Shown: piece by piece, positions 8,987 to 18,540 of the stretch
Position numbering within the stretch: position 1 is the stretch's first letter
How the letters are laid out: every line of letters begins with the position of its first letter
Assembly: GCA_003833135.1 (NCBI GenBank)
Contig: QZLH01000657.1
Span: forward strand, 19,253 to 45,984
From: Oehlia diaphana
Lineage: Eukaryota; Glomeromycota; Glomeromycetes; Glomerales; Glomeraceae
Direction of reading: 5' to 3'
Length of the DNA: 26,732 nucleotides
Made by a program: the position numbers and the translations under genes
Notes under the pieces: generated by a model
What the model saw: the letters and a program-made list of their open reading frames with translations, nothing else
Told to the model about the DNA's origin: nothing
Databases searched by the model: none

Positions 8987-10437
8987 TAATGAATATTTTA
9001 CTGATATTGAAAAGTGGATATGTTCTTGTTTGGGCTTTTTAAAAATTGATTTTTTCTTTGTAAACATTTAATTAATGTTTCTCAATTTACAATTATCCTT
9101 CTTTTTTTTTACAAAGTTCAACGTCAAGAGATATATCCTTACCAGGTGAAGAATCAACGCAAAATCCACCTTCTAATTCAAATAGAGGTAAATATATTTA
9201 TATTATCATATTGACAATAACAAAAATAAACCTTTTTTTGTTCTTTTTTTAGATAATGCATTAACAATATAACAAATGCAACTTTTTTAAGATTACAAAT
9301 TAATACTATGTCAAGCATTGAAAATTGTAGAAGAATCAGGCAAGTTTCAAGGGAATTAAAAGTTTAATAACTGATATTAATAAGTATGAAAGACAGATTA
9401 TAAATCCACGTACTTGGAAAGATCATAATGAACATACGATGTTTTTAGAGAAGCGATTTATTTTGTACTAGATAGGCAAGTAAATTAATAAATTTCTTTT
9501 TTAAAATAATAAATTAATAAAGTTTTCTTTAAATTTCATTATAAAATACTTTTAATTTTTTTGAATATCCGAATTCACATGGTTTGACACGTGATATTTT
9601 GCCAGTTCATTACGTGAAATATCTGAAATATCTAAATATAAACAAAAAGGCGACAATAAAAAATAGCAAAAATTAAGAATGCAAAATTTATTTTTCTTTT
9701 TAAAAAAAAGTGTTTTTTTTTTTTTTTTTTTTTTTTGATTAAAGTGATTTGATCATGTAACGAGTAACGACTTTATTGTATTAAGTCACACAAAAATTAA
9801 AAATCAAATAAAAAAAATTATTTTATAATACTGTAATTGATTTTTTTAATAAATATATTTATGTGAAAATTGTAAAAATTTAAAAAATTGTTGAAATGAA
9901 ATAAAGCTTAATATAAAGAAGTTAATAATTAAATATTTTTTATGGAATTTTTAGGATTTTATCCTACATTATTGTAAACCAACATCTCTCCCGGTCACTA
10001 ATAATCTCATTAAGGCGAAATTCCAAGAGACCTTTTAGATCTTCTAGTTCATGTTGTAACAATTTCAATATTTTTTTTTATAGTGATTCAACAAAGATTT
10101 ATTAGGATAACAAGCAATTTGAAAAGTTTTGTGAATATAAAATGTTTGTTAATCTGCAATCAACAAAATACTCGAATCAAATTGTTTTGTTTATGAGTTG
10201 AATTAATTATTACAAAGAAATAATTCAAAAAAAAAAAAAAGATTTGTTATTTATTTATTCGTATTTGATTTAAATACGTACTAGAAGCTACGGAACTATG
10301 GAATTATTCCAATAATGCTTAATTGGAAAAAAAAAGAAAAAAATTTTAAAATAGAATACGTTTCCTCTAGTTAAATCCTCATAGTTTACATTATCTATTT
10401 CTTATGTGATAAAAGGAATTATTTTGTCTCAGTAAAA
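8987..10437. other. Mostly gene-free, with possible old exons and a T24 run
   Basis: 9110-9190 and 9250-9470 contain splice-like borders and short coding-like pieces (for example SRDISLPGEESTQNPPSNSN) that may be the remainder of the zinc-ribbon relic. An uninterrupted run of 24 T lies at 9713-9736. The last part (10288-10437) is the 3' flank shared with the other BTB-TLDc copies. No intact gene is visible. Confidence 0.4.
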
Positions 10438-11957
10438 CTAGCGCTTTACGATCTGAAATACTTCGTAATCTTCTATAGAAAACTTATCTTCAATATCTCT
10501 AATCTTTTTTTCGTAATGATCCATTTTACAGTAAATTACATTATAATCTGTGTCTTGACCTCTTGAACTCCCCAAAATAATATCATTGCCGAAACATGGA
10601 CCATGTCTAGGGTGATAGTTCAATGCACGATCTATATTTTCTACTTTGCTTATAATTGCATCTTTAATATTCTTATTTATAAAAGAAAAGATAAAACTAT
10701 CATTAGTTTCACCCCAAGAACTAGAAGTTTTCCATTTTGAAGGATTATATCCACCAATAATTTCTTCCGTCCCCTTTATTTTAATAAACGTAATAGTATT
10801 ATATTTATCATCACATAATTCATGAAACTTTTTAGGAGTAAACCCATCTTTACTTCCTCTTAATAGCAATATAAGCTCGCGCGGTAAATAATATTCTCTG
10901 ATATGAGCAAATTTGCTATCATTATTGTCAATCCATCTTAAAATAGTTGAAAAAATATCAAAATCAACAATTTTTGAATCAATAATTCTATCACTTTTAA
11001 TATTTCTAGGAAGTAAAATATTATCAATTGATACATTATCAGAATTCATATAGGAGTCTATTAAATCTTCATAAAGTTGTTTACTTAAGAGTTTTTGATA
11101 CGGACGAACTCTTAGTGTCAATTCTTTAGACGTTAAACTAAACAATCTAATTAAAGGTAAACAATGTTGTAGTGATTTTTTCATTGTTTTGAAATCATCA
11201 TCTGACCAAGTATCTGGATCTTGAGTGAGAGTTGGATTTTGTGCAAGGCCCCATTTTAACACGTACTCCCACACCTTAATTTCCCGCATTTGTAAATCAT
11301 CATTTTTAATGAGTGAAATTAGAGATTTTTCAGAAAGAGAAGTAAAATCAAACGATTTAAATATTTTTTCGGGAAATTCGGCCATTAAATTTGTGCAAAA
11401 ATTTTGAAGTTCTGATAAAGAATTGGATTGGAAACTCGTTCGATGAATTAGTTCAAAATGTTGTTCCAACCATTCAGAATTATTTTCAATTAAATATTTT
11501 TGTAAATAATTAACTAATTCTTGGAGATGAAGCTCATCTGCAGCTATCAACGTATTTAAAATTTCCGAAGTTTCTTGTCCATTCAATGAAATAATACCAC
11601 CATAAATATACCTATATTCAAAAATATAGTATTTAAATTAAGTAATTGCATTTAAATTTAAATTCGATACAGTAGTAAAATAAACAAAAAAAAAAAAATT
11701 ACCTTAAAATAATTCGAAAATTTTCTGGTGAAATATTTGATAATTTAATATGCGACAAAACACCATTGTCATTCTTTTTATTAGAATCCAAAGTTCGTCG
11801 TAAATATGGAGCGGTGACACAAAATATTCATATGTGCACGAAAAATTTTTACATTAGGATCTTCACCAACTTCAATTGTAATATCATAATATTCATTATC
11901 TTCTAATAGTTCAATATAGTTTTGACTTAACAATTTAGAAAATAGTTTAGTAGACAT
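10438..11957 (-). pseudogene. BTB-BACK-TLDc protein, copy 2 (frameshifted BTB exon)
   Basis: Exon 1 (11703-11957) and exon 2 (10438-11611) have the same organisation as the neighbours, and exon 2 has exactly the length of copy 1 exon 2 (1174 bases). Exon 2 is fully open through BACK (HFELIHRTSFQS, EVWEYVL-like KVWEYVLKWGLAQNP) and TLDc (RGSKDGFTPKKFHELCD, IGGYNPSKW, SFIFSF, EDYEVFQIVKR). Exon 1 is 255 bases instead of 257: two bases are missing at about 11811-11813, just after the residues MNILCHR, so the frame reaches TAA at 11781-11783 after 58 codons. The intron is 91 bases with GT-AG borders. Either the copy is recently dead, an internal Met (MNGQETSEIL, codon at 11584-11586) starts a BTB-less protein, or the deletion is a sequencing error. 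Confidence 0.8.
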
Positions 11958-11967
11958 AATTTTACGA

Positions 11968-11988
11968 TTTTTTTTTTTTAAAAAAAAA
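11968..11988 (-). promoter_or_regulatory. T-run/A-run junction before copy 2
   Basis: Twelve T followed directly by nine A lie ten bases beyond the start codon of copy 2. On the gene strand this is T9 then A12. A similar junction precedes copy 3 and the kinase gene, suggesting a shared core-promoter or nucleosome-excluding element. Confidence 0.4.
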
Positions 11989-12041
11989 GAGAAACTTTTT
12001 TTTTAAATTTAGTAAGTTATATAATATTTACATATACTGTA

Positions 12042-12063
12042 TTTGATGTACAATTATATAATT
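12042..12063 (-). promoter_or_regulatory. Conserved upstream box, copy 2
   Basis: On the gene strand it contains TAATTGTACATCAAA, matching the boxes at 8232-8253 and 13877-13899. It lies about 85 bases upstream of the start codon, nearly the same distance as in copy 3. The remaining 200 bases to the next copy are AT-rich without a gene. Confidence 0.4.
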
Positions 12064-12263
12064 TGTGGCTAGACATATATGTATAAATTTCGTTTCACAA
12101 TGCAAGATACGCCGTTATAAATAAAGTTAATAAACATAAATACGAATTATCATACATTTCATTATTTTTGGATTTAAAAAAAGAAATTGATGATTTATTT
12201 AAATTTAAAAAAATAAGTTTACTTTACTAAATTATCATGTTAAAATTTTCATTGGAGAAAGAT

Positions 12264-13791
12264 TCATATATTAAACGTACTACAAATTATGGAATTAAGA
12301 ATTATTCCAATAATGTTCCAATTGTAAAAAAAAAAAGAAAAAAAATTTGTTATTTTTTTTTTATAATATAGCCTTCTACAGCGAATTCTTTCATAATCTA
12401 ATTGATCTGCAGAACTGTATATAATAATATCACTGCCAAAATATGGACCTTGTGTAATGTAATTATTAAATGCATAATTTGCATTTTCTACATTACTCAT
12501 AATTGCGTCTTTAATATTCTTATTTATAAAAGAAAAAATAAAGCTATCTTTAGTTGTAACCCAACCACCATTAGATTCCCATTTTAAAGGGTTGTATCCA
12601 CCAATAATTTCTTCTGTTCCTTTTATTTTAATGAACGTAATAGTATTAGATTTGCCATCACATAATTCATGAAATTTTTTAGGTGTAAATCCATCTCTAC
12701 TTCCTCTTAATAATAGTTTAAATTTGTATGGTAAATATAGCTTTCTAATATTAGCGAATTTGCTACTGTAATTCATGTCTATTTTATCAACCCATCTTGA
12801 AATAGCCGAAACAATATCTAAATTAACTATTTTCGAATCAATAATTTTATCAAATTTAATATTTCTAGGAGGTAAAATATTATCAATTGATATATTATCA
12901 GGATCCATATAAGAGTCTATCAAGTCTTCATAAAGTTGTTGATTTAAGAGTTTTTGATATGGTCGGACTTTCTGTCTTAATTCTTTGGATGATAAACAGA
13001 AAAATCTAATTAAGGGTAAACAATTTTGTAAAGTATTTTTCATCGTTTTGAAATCATCACCTGTCCAAGCTTTTGGTTCTGAAACAAGAGTTGGATTTTG
13101 TGCAAGACCCCATTTTAACACGTGCTCCCATACTTCAATTTCTCTCATTTGTAAATCATCCTTTTTAATGAGTGAAACTAGCGATTTTTCAGGAAGTGAA
13201 GTAAAATCAAATGATTTAAATATTTTTTCAGGAGATTCTGCCATTAAATTTGTGCAAAATTGTTGAAGTTCCGATAAATATTTGGATTGAATGCTCTTCC
13301 GATGAACAAGTTCAAAATGTTGTTCCAACCACTCAGAATTATTTTCAATTAAGTAATTTTGTAAATAATTAATTAGTTCTTGAAGATTAAGCTCATCTGC
13401 AGCTACCAATGTATTTAGAATATTTGAGGCTTCTAGTCCATTCAATGAAAGAATGCCACCGTAAATATATCTATAAAAAAATTAAAATTAGATGGTTACA
13501 AAGTATATTAAGTAATATTAAATAAAAAATTTACCTTAATATGATTTGAAAAACTTCTGGTGATATATTTGGTAATTTAATATGTGATAAAACGCTATTA
13601 TCATTCTTTTTATTAGAAACTAAAGTTCGTCGCAAATATGGAGAACGGTAACACAAAATATTCATATGTGCACGAAAAATTTTTACATTAGGATCTTCAC
13701 CAACTTCAATTGTAATATCATAATATTCATTATCTTCTAATAATTCAATATAATTTTGACTTAATAATTTGGAAAACAATTCAGTAGACAT
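12264..13791 (-). CDS. BTB-BACK-TLDc protein, copy 3 (altered C-terminus)
   Basis: Exon 1 (13535-13791) and exon 2 (12264-13470) join over a 64-base GT-AG intron to give 487 residues. The BTB (DNEYYDITIEVG, MNILCYRSPYLRRTL) and BACK (FELVHRKSIQSK, EVWEHVLKWGLAQNP) regions are complete. The TLDc domain is normal through RGSRDGFTPKKFHELCDG, GGYNPLKW, SFIFSF and YFGSDIIIYSS, but after YYKKK the usual end (IRD..., then EDYEVFQI) is missing. Instead the frame runs through an A/T homopolymer zone into the 3' flank, adding about 30 unrelated residues (TNFFSFFFYNW onward). The shared 3' block normally 100 bases past the stop now lies inside the coding frame, so a deletion between the last coding bases and the flank is the simplest cause. 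The last TLDc strands are lost; folding may be impaired. Confidence 0.75.
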
Positions 13792-13800
13792 TATTTACGA

Positions 13801-13823
13801 TTTTTTTTTTTTTAAAAAAAAAA
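13801..13823 (-). promoter_or_regulatory. T-run/A-run junction before copy 3
   Basis: Thirteen T followed directly by ten A sit ten bases from the start codon of copy 3. On the gene strand the order is T10 then A13, as upstream of copy 2 and the kinase gene. Confidence 0.4.
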
Positions 13824-13876
13824 TCAAGAAATGAAAAAAAATTTTATTTTATATTTGGGTTAGTTAAATAATTATT

Positions 13877-13899
13877 ATTGATGTACAATTACATAATCT
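13877..13899 (-). promoter_or_regulatory. Conserved upstream box, copy 3
   Basis: The gene-strand core TAATTGTACATCAAT recurs from copies 1 and 2. Beyond it, 13900-14210 shows no gene; a stretch near 14130-14150 (TAGTATAAAATCATCA) resembles 8412-8428 upstream of copy 1, hinting that the duplicated unit extends further 5'. Confidence 0.4.
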
Positions 13900-14213
13900 G
13901 TAGTACATTAAGCTGTTACACAATGGTTAGCCGATTAACAAATATTATATCCTACATTTATATTGCAAGACACTTATTTTGCTTTATAATTTTATTAGAA
14001 TAAAACGAAACTTTCAAGGGACCCTTCAATTCCTCTGGTGCAATTATGACCCGTAGTTGCAATATATTTCAGCTTTATCCAGTTATTCAAAGTTCACAGT
14101 TTCATTAACAATTCTCAAACAATTCAACGAAGGCTTAGTATAAAATCATCATTTCAGAAATAGCCTTTAAAACATAACTATATACAAAGTTAATATTTTA
14201 AAAAAAATGTCAG

Positions 14214-14431
14214 GCAAATGTAGTAAATAATATAAATCAATGAATTTTTTTCATAATATTATGTATATTGAGTTTGGTTAAATGCTAACTAATTGTTTGT
14301 TTAGCAAATGTAAATAATAAAAATCAATAATTTATTGGGTTCATATCCTAAGGAGTTGGTTAAATGCTAACTAATTGTTTGTATAGCATATAATTAGGAG
14401 TTGAGGTAAATATTAATTAATTGTTTGTTTC
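14214..14431. repeat. Degenerate tandem repeat, about 82-90 bases, 2.5 units
   Basis: Units begin GCAAATGTAGTAAATAATA (14214), GCAAATGTAAATAATAAAA (14304) and GCATATAATTAGGAG (14386). The best-kept part is GGTTAAATGCTAACTAATTG plus TTTGT (near 14277 and 14358); the third unit has GGTAAATATTAATTAATTG plus TTTGT. The third unit carries the stop codon and last codons of the neighbouring minus-strand gene. Confidence 0.65.
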
Positions 14432-15652
14432 TCCTTGTTTTTAAACAAGGAGAAAATTTTTCTTCAAGACGTTTCATGACTTCATCCATACCACCACCAC
14501 TATAGAGGCTAATCAAATTTTCATTATAAGCTTCTGTTGTGCCACTGACTCTATTCACTTTTTTTATTGTCAATTCTCTTACAACACCATCTAATCTACC
14601 AGGAGTTGCCTCAGGATTATGTTTTATAGCAAGGCTTGCAATGGCTAGTTCCTGCATAGCATTTGCCATAATTTTATTATATAACCTTTTTTCTTCTAGA
14701 TTATTTTTAGTCATCTGCTTCCTTTTAGTTATCTCTTTATAATCTATATTTTGTGAACTAATTAACTGCAAGTTGATTAATACATTTGAGTTAGTGAGTT
14801 TGTATCACATTATACATAATCAATACAAATATATACAGTATATTTACCTTCTCATGTTCTATAATAAATTTTTTCCAGTATAACACTAACCATATTTCTG
14901 AATGCTCCAATTTTGTCTATTAAAAAAAATATTAGTTAGCAGTGTAAATTTTTTATTTAGAACAAAGGAAGGCACAGGTCTGGATTTTTTATTTAGGATA
15001 AATGAGGGTACATGGCTGGTCTAACCAACAGTTCATATACTAATGATAAACTTAGGACACTTAATTGAAGAACTGTGGAGTGGTTACACACAGAGCACAA
15101 CAAAAAATTAATTCTTCCAATCAGATGCACCCTCATAGGAGTTACTCTCCCTGTAAAAAAAAGTTAATCCATTATTTATATCCCATCTTTTTAAAACCTC
15201 ATACTTTCAGAATTAATAACCTTATATCACAGAATTTATAAATAATTATCATTTTCTGTGAATGGACCCATAAAAGGCTCATTTTTTACAGAAATAATGG
15301 ATAAAATTTTTATAGTTCCTAAGCTTGCAAAATATAAAATAAAAAATACACTGTACCTTTTCTTTTAAGTCCATCCCCAGTTTCTCACCTTCTTTTAAAA
15401 ATTTAAATGACCAGAATTCATCCAAACTTTTCCAGTTTGAAAATGATGAAGAAGCAATGATGACATCAAGGTGTAGATCCATAAATTCATGATATGATGA
15501 TCTATAATTTTTCTCTCTTAAATAAGAGATGAGGACTGTATTTAAAATGAAGATAAGAATTCAAATTAAATAAAAGAAGGGAAAAGATTATAAGTCCTCA
15601 AGTCACAAAACTTACTATCTTGGCCAAGGTATTTAGATGTACCCTCCTCCAT
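14394..15652 (-). CDS. Unrecognised four-exon protein, 218 residues
   Basis: Exons at 15616-15652, 15357-15535, 14848-14916 and 14394-14765 join through three GT-AG introns of 80, 440 and 82 bases into one open frame. I do not recognise the family. The product is hydrophilic and mostly helical-looking: MEEGTSKYLGQDILISYLRE at the start, then YHEFMDLHLDVIIASSSFS, an aromatic segment (WKSLDEFWSFKFLKEGEKLG), TKLEHSEIWLVLYWKKF, a basic stretch KEITKRKQMTK, and a glycine-containing segment (SLYSGGGMDEVMKRLEEKFS). No signal peptide or membrane helix is evident. The last dozen codons come from the third unit of a tandem repeat, and a perfect fold-back lies in codons near the end, so the C-terminus is probably recent. 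Coding status rests on clean splicing and frame, not homology; the large second intron could hide another exon. Confidence 0.55.
14429..14454. repeat. Perfect palindrome, 12-base arms
   Basis: TTCTCCTTGTTT and AAACAAGGAGAA flank a 2-base centre. It lies inside the final exon of the unrecognised gene near its stop. A transcript would form a strong hairpin from either strand, so it could act in 3' processing. Confidence 0.7.
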
Positions 15653-16514
15653 GATTATTTTTAGCCAAAGTCACAAAAAGTTAAAAATGGTAAAAAAAAA
15701 AAAAATATTTGGCAATTGCAGGTCTTTAAATAAAAAAAAAATTTTGTTCTTACAACATTTTTAATAATACTGAAATAACATTGCATCATCTTTATTGAAA
15801 TAAGAAGATAACTTGATTTAGAAATAATAGCAAATTATGATTTTTTACTCAGTGTGTCAATTTTTTTTTTATTTAAAAAAGAACTACAAAAAGATTAATA
15901 AATATGACACATATTGATATTAATATTATTAGAATATTTAAAAATGACCATTCAAAATTTATAAAGTTATTGATATGATGTGATAGCTTGTACTGTAATT
16001 ATGAGTATCAGTTTATAGAAGACGCGTAGACGTCGTGTGTTTGTTTTTAAAAATTAGTATATCTAGAAGATATATCAATGTTTATCACCTTAATGTGTTT
16101 TATAATATCAACAGTTCAATACAATGTTACCATACAGAAGCTTGTAAATAGATGCACCGAAATTGAGACTCGGAGATATCAGGTGATCTGCTGCGTTGAA
16201 TAGTGCCGACCGAGACTAAGTTAATTCCGGCTTGAATTAGGACGGTATCAGTATGACTGATTTACGATTAACTTTGTTATACGTAATTTATAATGAAGTC
16301 GGTATATAGTGAAAAAATTAATTATAGATGGAAGAAAAAAGTTCGTTATGGGCCAAAATCAGTTTATCCCGAATCGTTATATCGAGTTATGACTGTATTC
16401 TTTTTTTTTAAAAAAAAATGTCATGCTCTTCGCGTTTTATTTGTTTATATTTATAGAATTAATAATCTTTTTTATTTCATAACAATGAAATTAACTAGAA
16501 GAAAGGTATTTTTC
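15653..16514. other. Gene-free stretch upstream of the TLDc relic
   Basis: 15653-16000 is AT-rich and probably holds the promoter of the minus-strand gene. 16010-16300 is less AT-rich (for example GACGCGTAGACGTCGTGTG) and may be transposon debris. An open frame of 78 codons (16293-16529, plus) interrupted by a T9/A9 junction near 16400-16418 encodes nothing recognisable. Confidence 0.35.
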
Positions 16515-16925
16515 ATTAAGAGGAAGTAAAGATGGGTTTACTCCTAAAAAAATTTCATGGGTCATATGTGTTGGTAAATATAATACAGTTCCTTTATTAA
16601 AGTAAAAGGGACAAAAAAGAAATTATTTGTGGGTATAATCCATTAGAATGGGAGTCTTCTAGTTCCTGGGGTAAAACTAAAGATAGCTTTATTTTTTCTT
16701 TTAAGAATGGGAATATTAAAGATGCAATTATCAGTAACGTGAAAATACAAATTGTGCTGTAACATATTCATTGGAAGATACAAGAAAAATATTAGAACCA
16801 ATTTTGGACCACATCTAGGAGTAAATATACAGATTACAATTCAAAAGAATTTTTATGAAAAAAAAGATAATTGGGATTGAACATTTTTCTTTAGAAAATT
16901 ATAAAGTATTTCTAGATAGATGAAT
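16515..16925 (+). pseudogene. TLDc-domain relic
   Basis: Piecewise translation gives DGFTPKK, then (shifted) KKFHGS, then GTKEIICGYNPLEWESSSSW, GKTKDSFIFSFKNGNIKDA and IISNV, followed by decayed pieces of the C-terminus ending NYKVF. Each piece has its counterpart in the same order in the TLDc domains at 6660-7300 and 10438-11000, though on the opposite strand. At least three frame changes and several stops break it, and no BTB or BACK sequence precedes it. It marks a further, inverted, dead copy. Confidence 0.8.
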
Positions 16926-17886
16926 AATATCCCTACATATTGGCATTTGTCTCCTTTTGCGATAGAATTGATTTTAAAATATTTTAAATAAAATCTAAGT
17001 TTATAAAACTCAACTTATTAAACGTAAGAATAGAGTAAAAAAATTCACATAGTTCACATATAATTTTTGATTTATGTTATTAGAAAGTAAGTATGTCTTA
17101 ATAATATGAAACTTTGATCATAATCGCTTTAATTAAATTTATTGTTTTATAAATATTTAAGAAATTTGTATCATCTTTTCTGGAGGAATTTAGGCGAGCC
17201 ATAATTATGAATGGGTGTTAAGCAACTCGGTTTTTGTTATAAGAAGTATAAGGCGGAGGGTATGCAACAATTATGCGCGATTTGAGAGAAGTATTATATA
17301 TATCTTTCACAAATTTCTAAAATAGAATTTGAATTCTAAATTTAGGGTTGAAGCCGGCTAAGAAAATTTAACTGATTAAAAATCAGGCCTTAATCAGATT
17401 ACATAATTAATCGATCAATATTTTTAATTTTTTTTTGGTTGCAACTTTTTTACTCATATATTTAGTTGTGTGAAAGTCACATTTTTAAAACAATAGTACG
17501 GAATCATCCCTAATTTAATTACACAATATAGGAACTATTTATGTTGTGATTAAATGTAATAATTTTTAGTTTTTAACCTATACAAGCAAAATATTGTGTT
17601 GCTTAATAAAATATGTCTCATAAAGTAAAGATTCAAAATAAAGGTAAAAAACACTAATACATATAAGAAATATAAAAATTCTACAAAAATGTAAACTGAA
17701 AAGATACGAAGCAATAAGAATCGATTTAATTTCTTTCCGTGGGTAGTGTGTATTTTTGTCGCCTTTACGGCTTTACCTTTCGTTTTTCCCTTTCCCTTTC
17801 ATTTCCCTTTTTCTTTCGCCTTTCATTGATTCTTTAACGTGATATCGATCAATCCGCAAAATTAAAATAGAGATCATTAATATTAC
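16926..17886. other. Gene-free AT-rich stretch
   Basis: No gene is visible. 17750-17830 is a pyrimidine-rich patch on the plus strand (TTCCCTTTCCCTTTC). Around 17350-17410 short words containing GCCGG/GGCCT and TTAATCAG fold loosely on themselves and recall 4015-4070, possibly old mobile-element ends. Confidence 0.3.
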
Positions 17887-18053
17887 CGTTTCACTAGTTT
17901 TGTAAATGTTAAAAGCAACATCTGATGCTTGAATCTTCTGTAAATTAGTAACATTAAAATTGAAACCACCTTTAGAAGTGGTTACAACTCCAAGTCTATT
18001 CTTGTTAGTTTCAACATTCCAATTACTTAGCTCTTGTACCATTTCACAGGTCC
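17887..18053 (-). other. Candidate coding exon, unrecognised
   Basis: Between an acceptor-like TTTATAG and a donor-like CG|GTAATA the minus strand is open and reads TCEMVQELSNWNVETNKNR, then LGVVTTSKGGFNFNVTNLQ, then KIQASDVAFNIYKTSE. Its amino-acid mix looks more like real protein than the Phe/Lys/Ile-rich chance frames around it. I find no flanking exons, and I do not recognise it; it may be a stranded exon of a lost gene. Confidence 0.3.
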
Positions 18054-18102
18054 CTATAAATTAACATTGAAAGCTTATGTTAGTTCTAGCTCATTCACTT
18101 CA

Positions 18103-18418
18103 GGCCATAATAGTGAATACTAAAATGGTATTGTAAACAGTGACCATTTTGACAAGTGGTTGTACACCATAACCCAACTACCTTAGGGATAAGCATACAC
18201 TTCAGGAGTGACTATATATATAGTATCCTTCACTACTATCTATGTCCTCCATTATGACGGGTCATAATATTGGACACCAAAATGGTATTGTAAACAGTGA
18301 CCATTTTGACAAGTAGCCATACACCATAACCCAATTACCTTAGGGATAAGCATACACTTCAGGAGTGACTATATATATCATAGTATCCTTCACCACCATC
18401 TATATTCTCTATTATGGC
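18103..18418. repeat. Two-copy direct tandem repeat, about 157 bases
   Basis: Copy A runs from 18103 and copy B from 18260. Both contain TGGTATTGTAAACAGTGACC, ACACCATAACCCAA, CCTTAGGGATAAGCATACAC and CAGGAGTGACTATATATAT. The difference in length is a short indel in the TATA run (ATATAG against ATATCATAG). Similarity is high, so the duplication is much younger than most repeats in this window. Confidence 0.85.
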
Positions 18419-18479
18419 CATCTGATCCTTTGCAAGAGTGACTCCAGAGCACTTGACAGACCAACTACTATATCTTTAA

Positions 18480-18540
18480 GACGGTGAATTTGAACCTGAT
18501 GACTTATATTCAGGTACCTTAACCAAGGCTCCACTTTCAA
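18480..18540 (-). mobile_element. Possible tRNA-derived (SINE-like) head with A and B boxes
   Basis: On the minus strand GGTTCAAATTC (18486-18496) matches the RNA polymerase III B-box consensus, and TGGAGCCTTGGTTAAGG (ending near 18517) resembles the A-box and D-loop of a Leu/Ser-type tRNA. The stems needed for a functional tRNA are not convincing. The two tandem repeat units lie directly downstream, where a SINE body would be. This is a suggestion only; a chance B box is possible. Confidence 0.3.

Noticed and set aside
12402..12587. Plus-strand open frames opposite the BTB-TLDc exons (also 6675-6959, 11225-11407, 12985-13266)
   Set aside because: They are antisense shadows of conserved coding exons and recur only because the exons are paralogous.
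18103..18418. CRISPR-like array
   Set aside because: There are only two long adjacent units with no unique spacers, and the genome is fungal.
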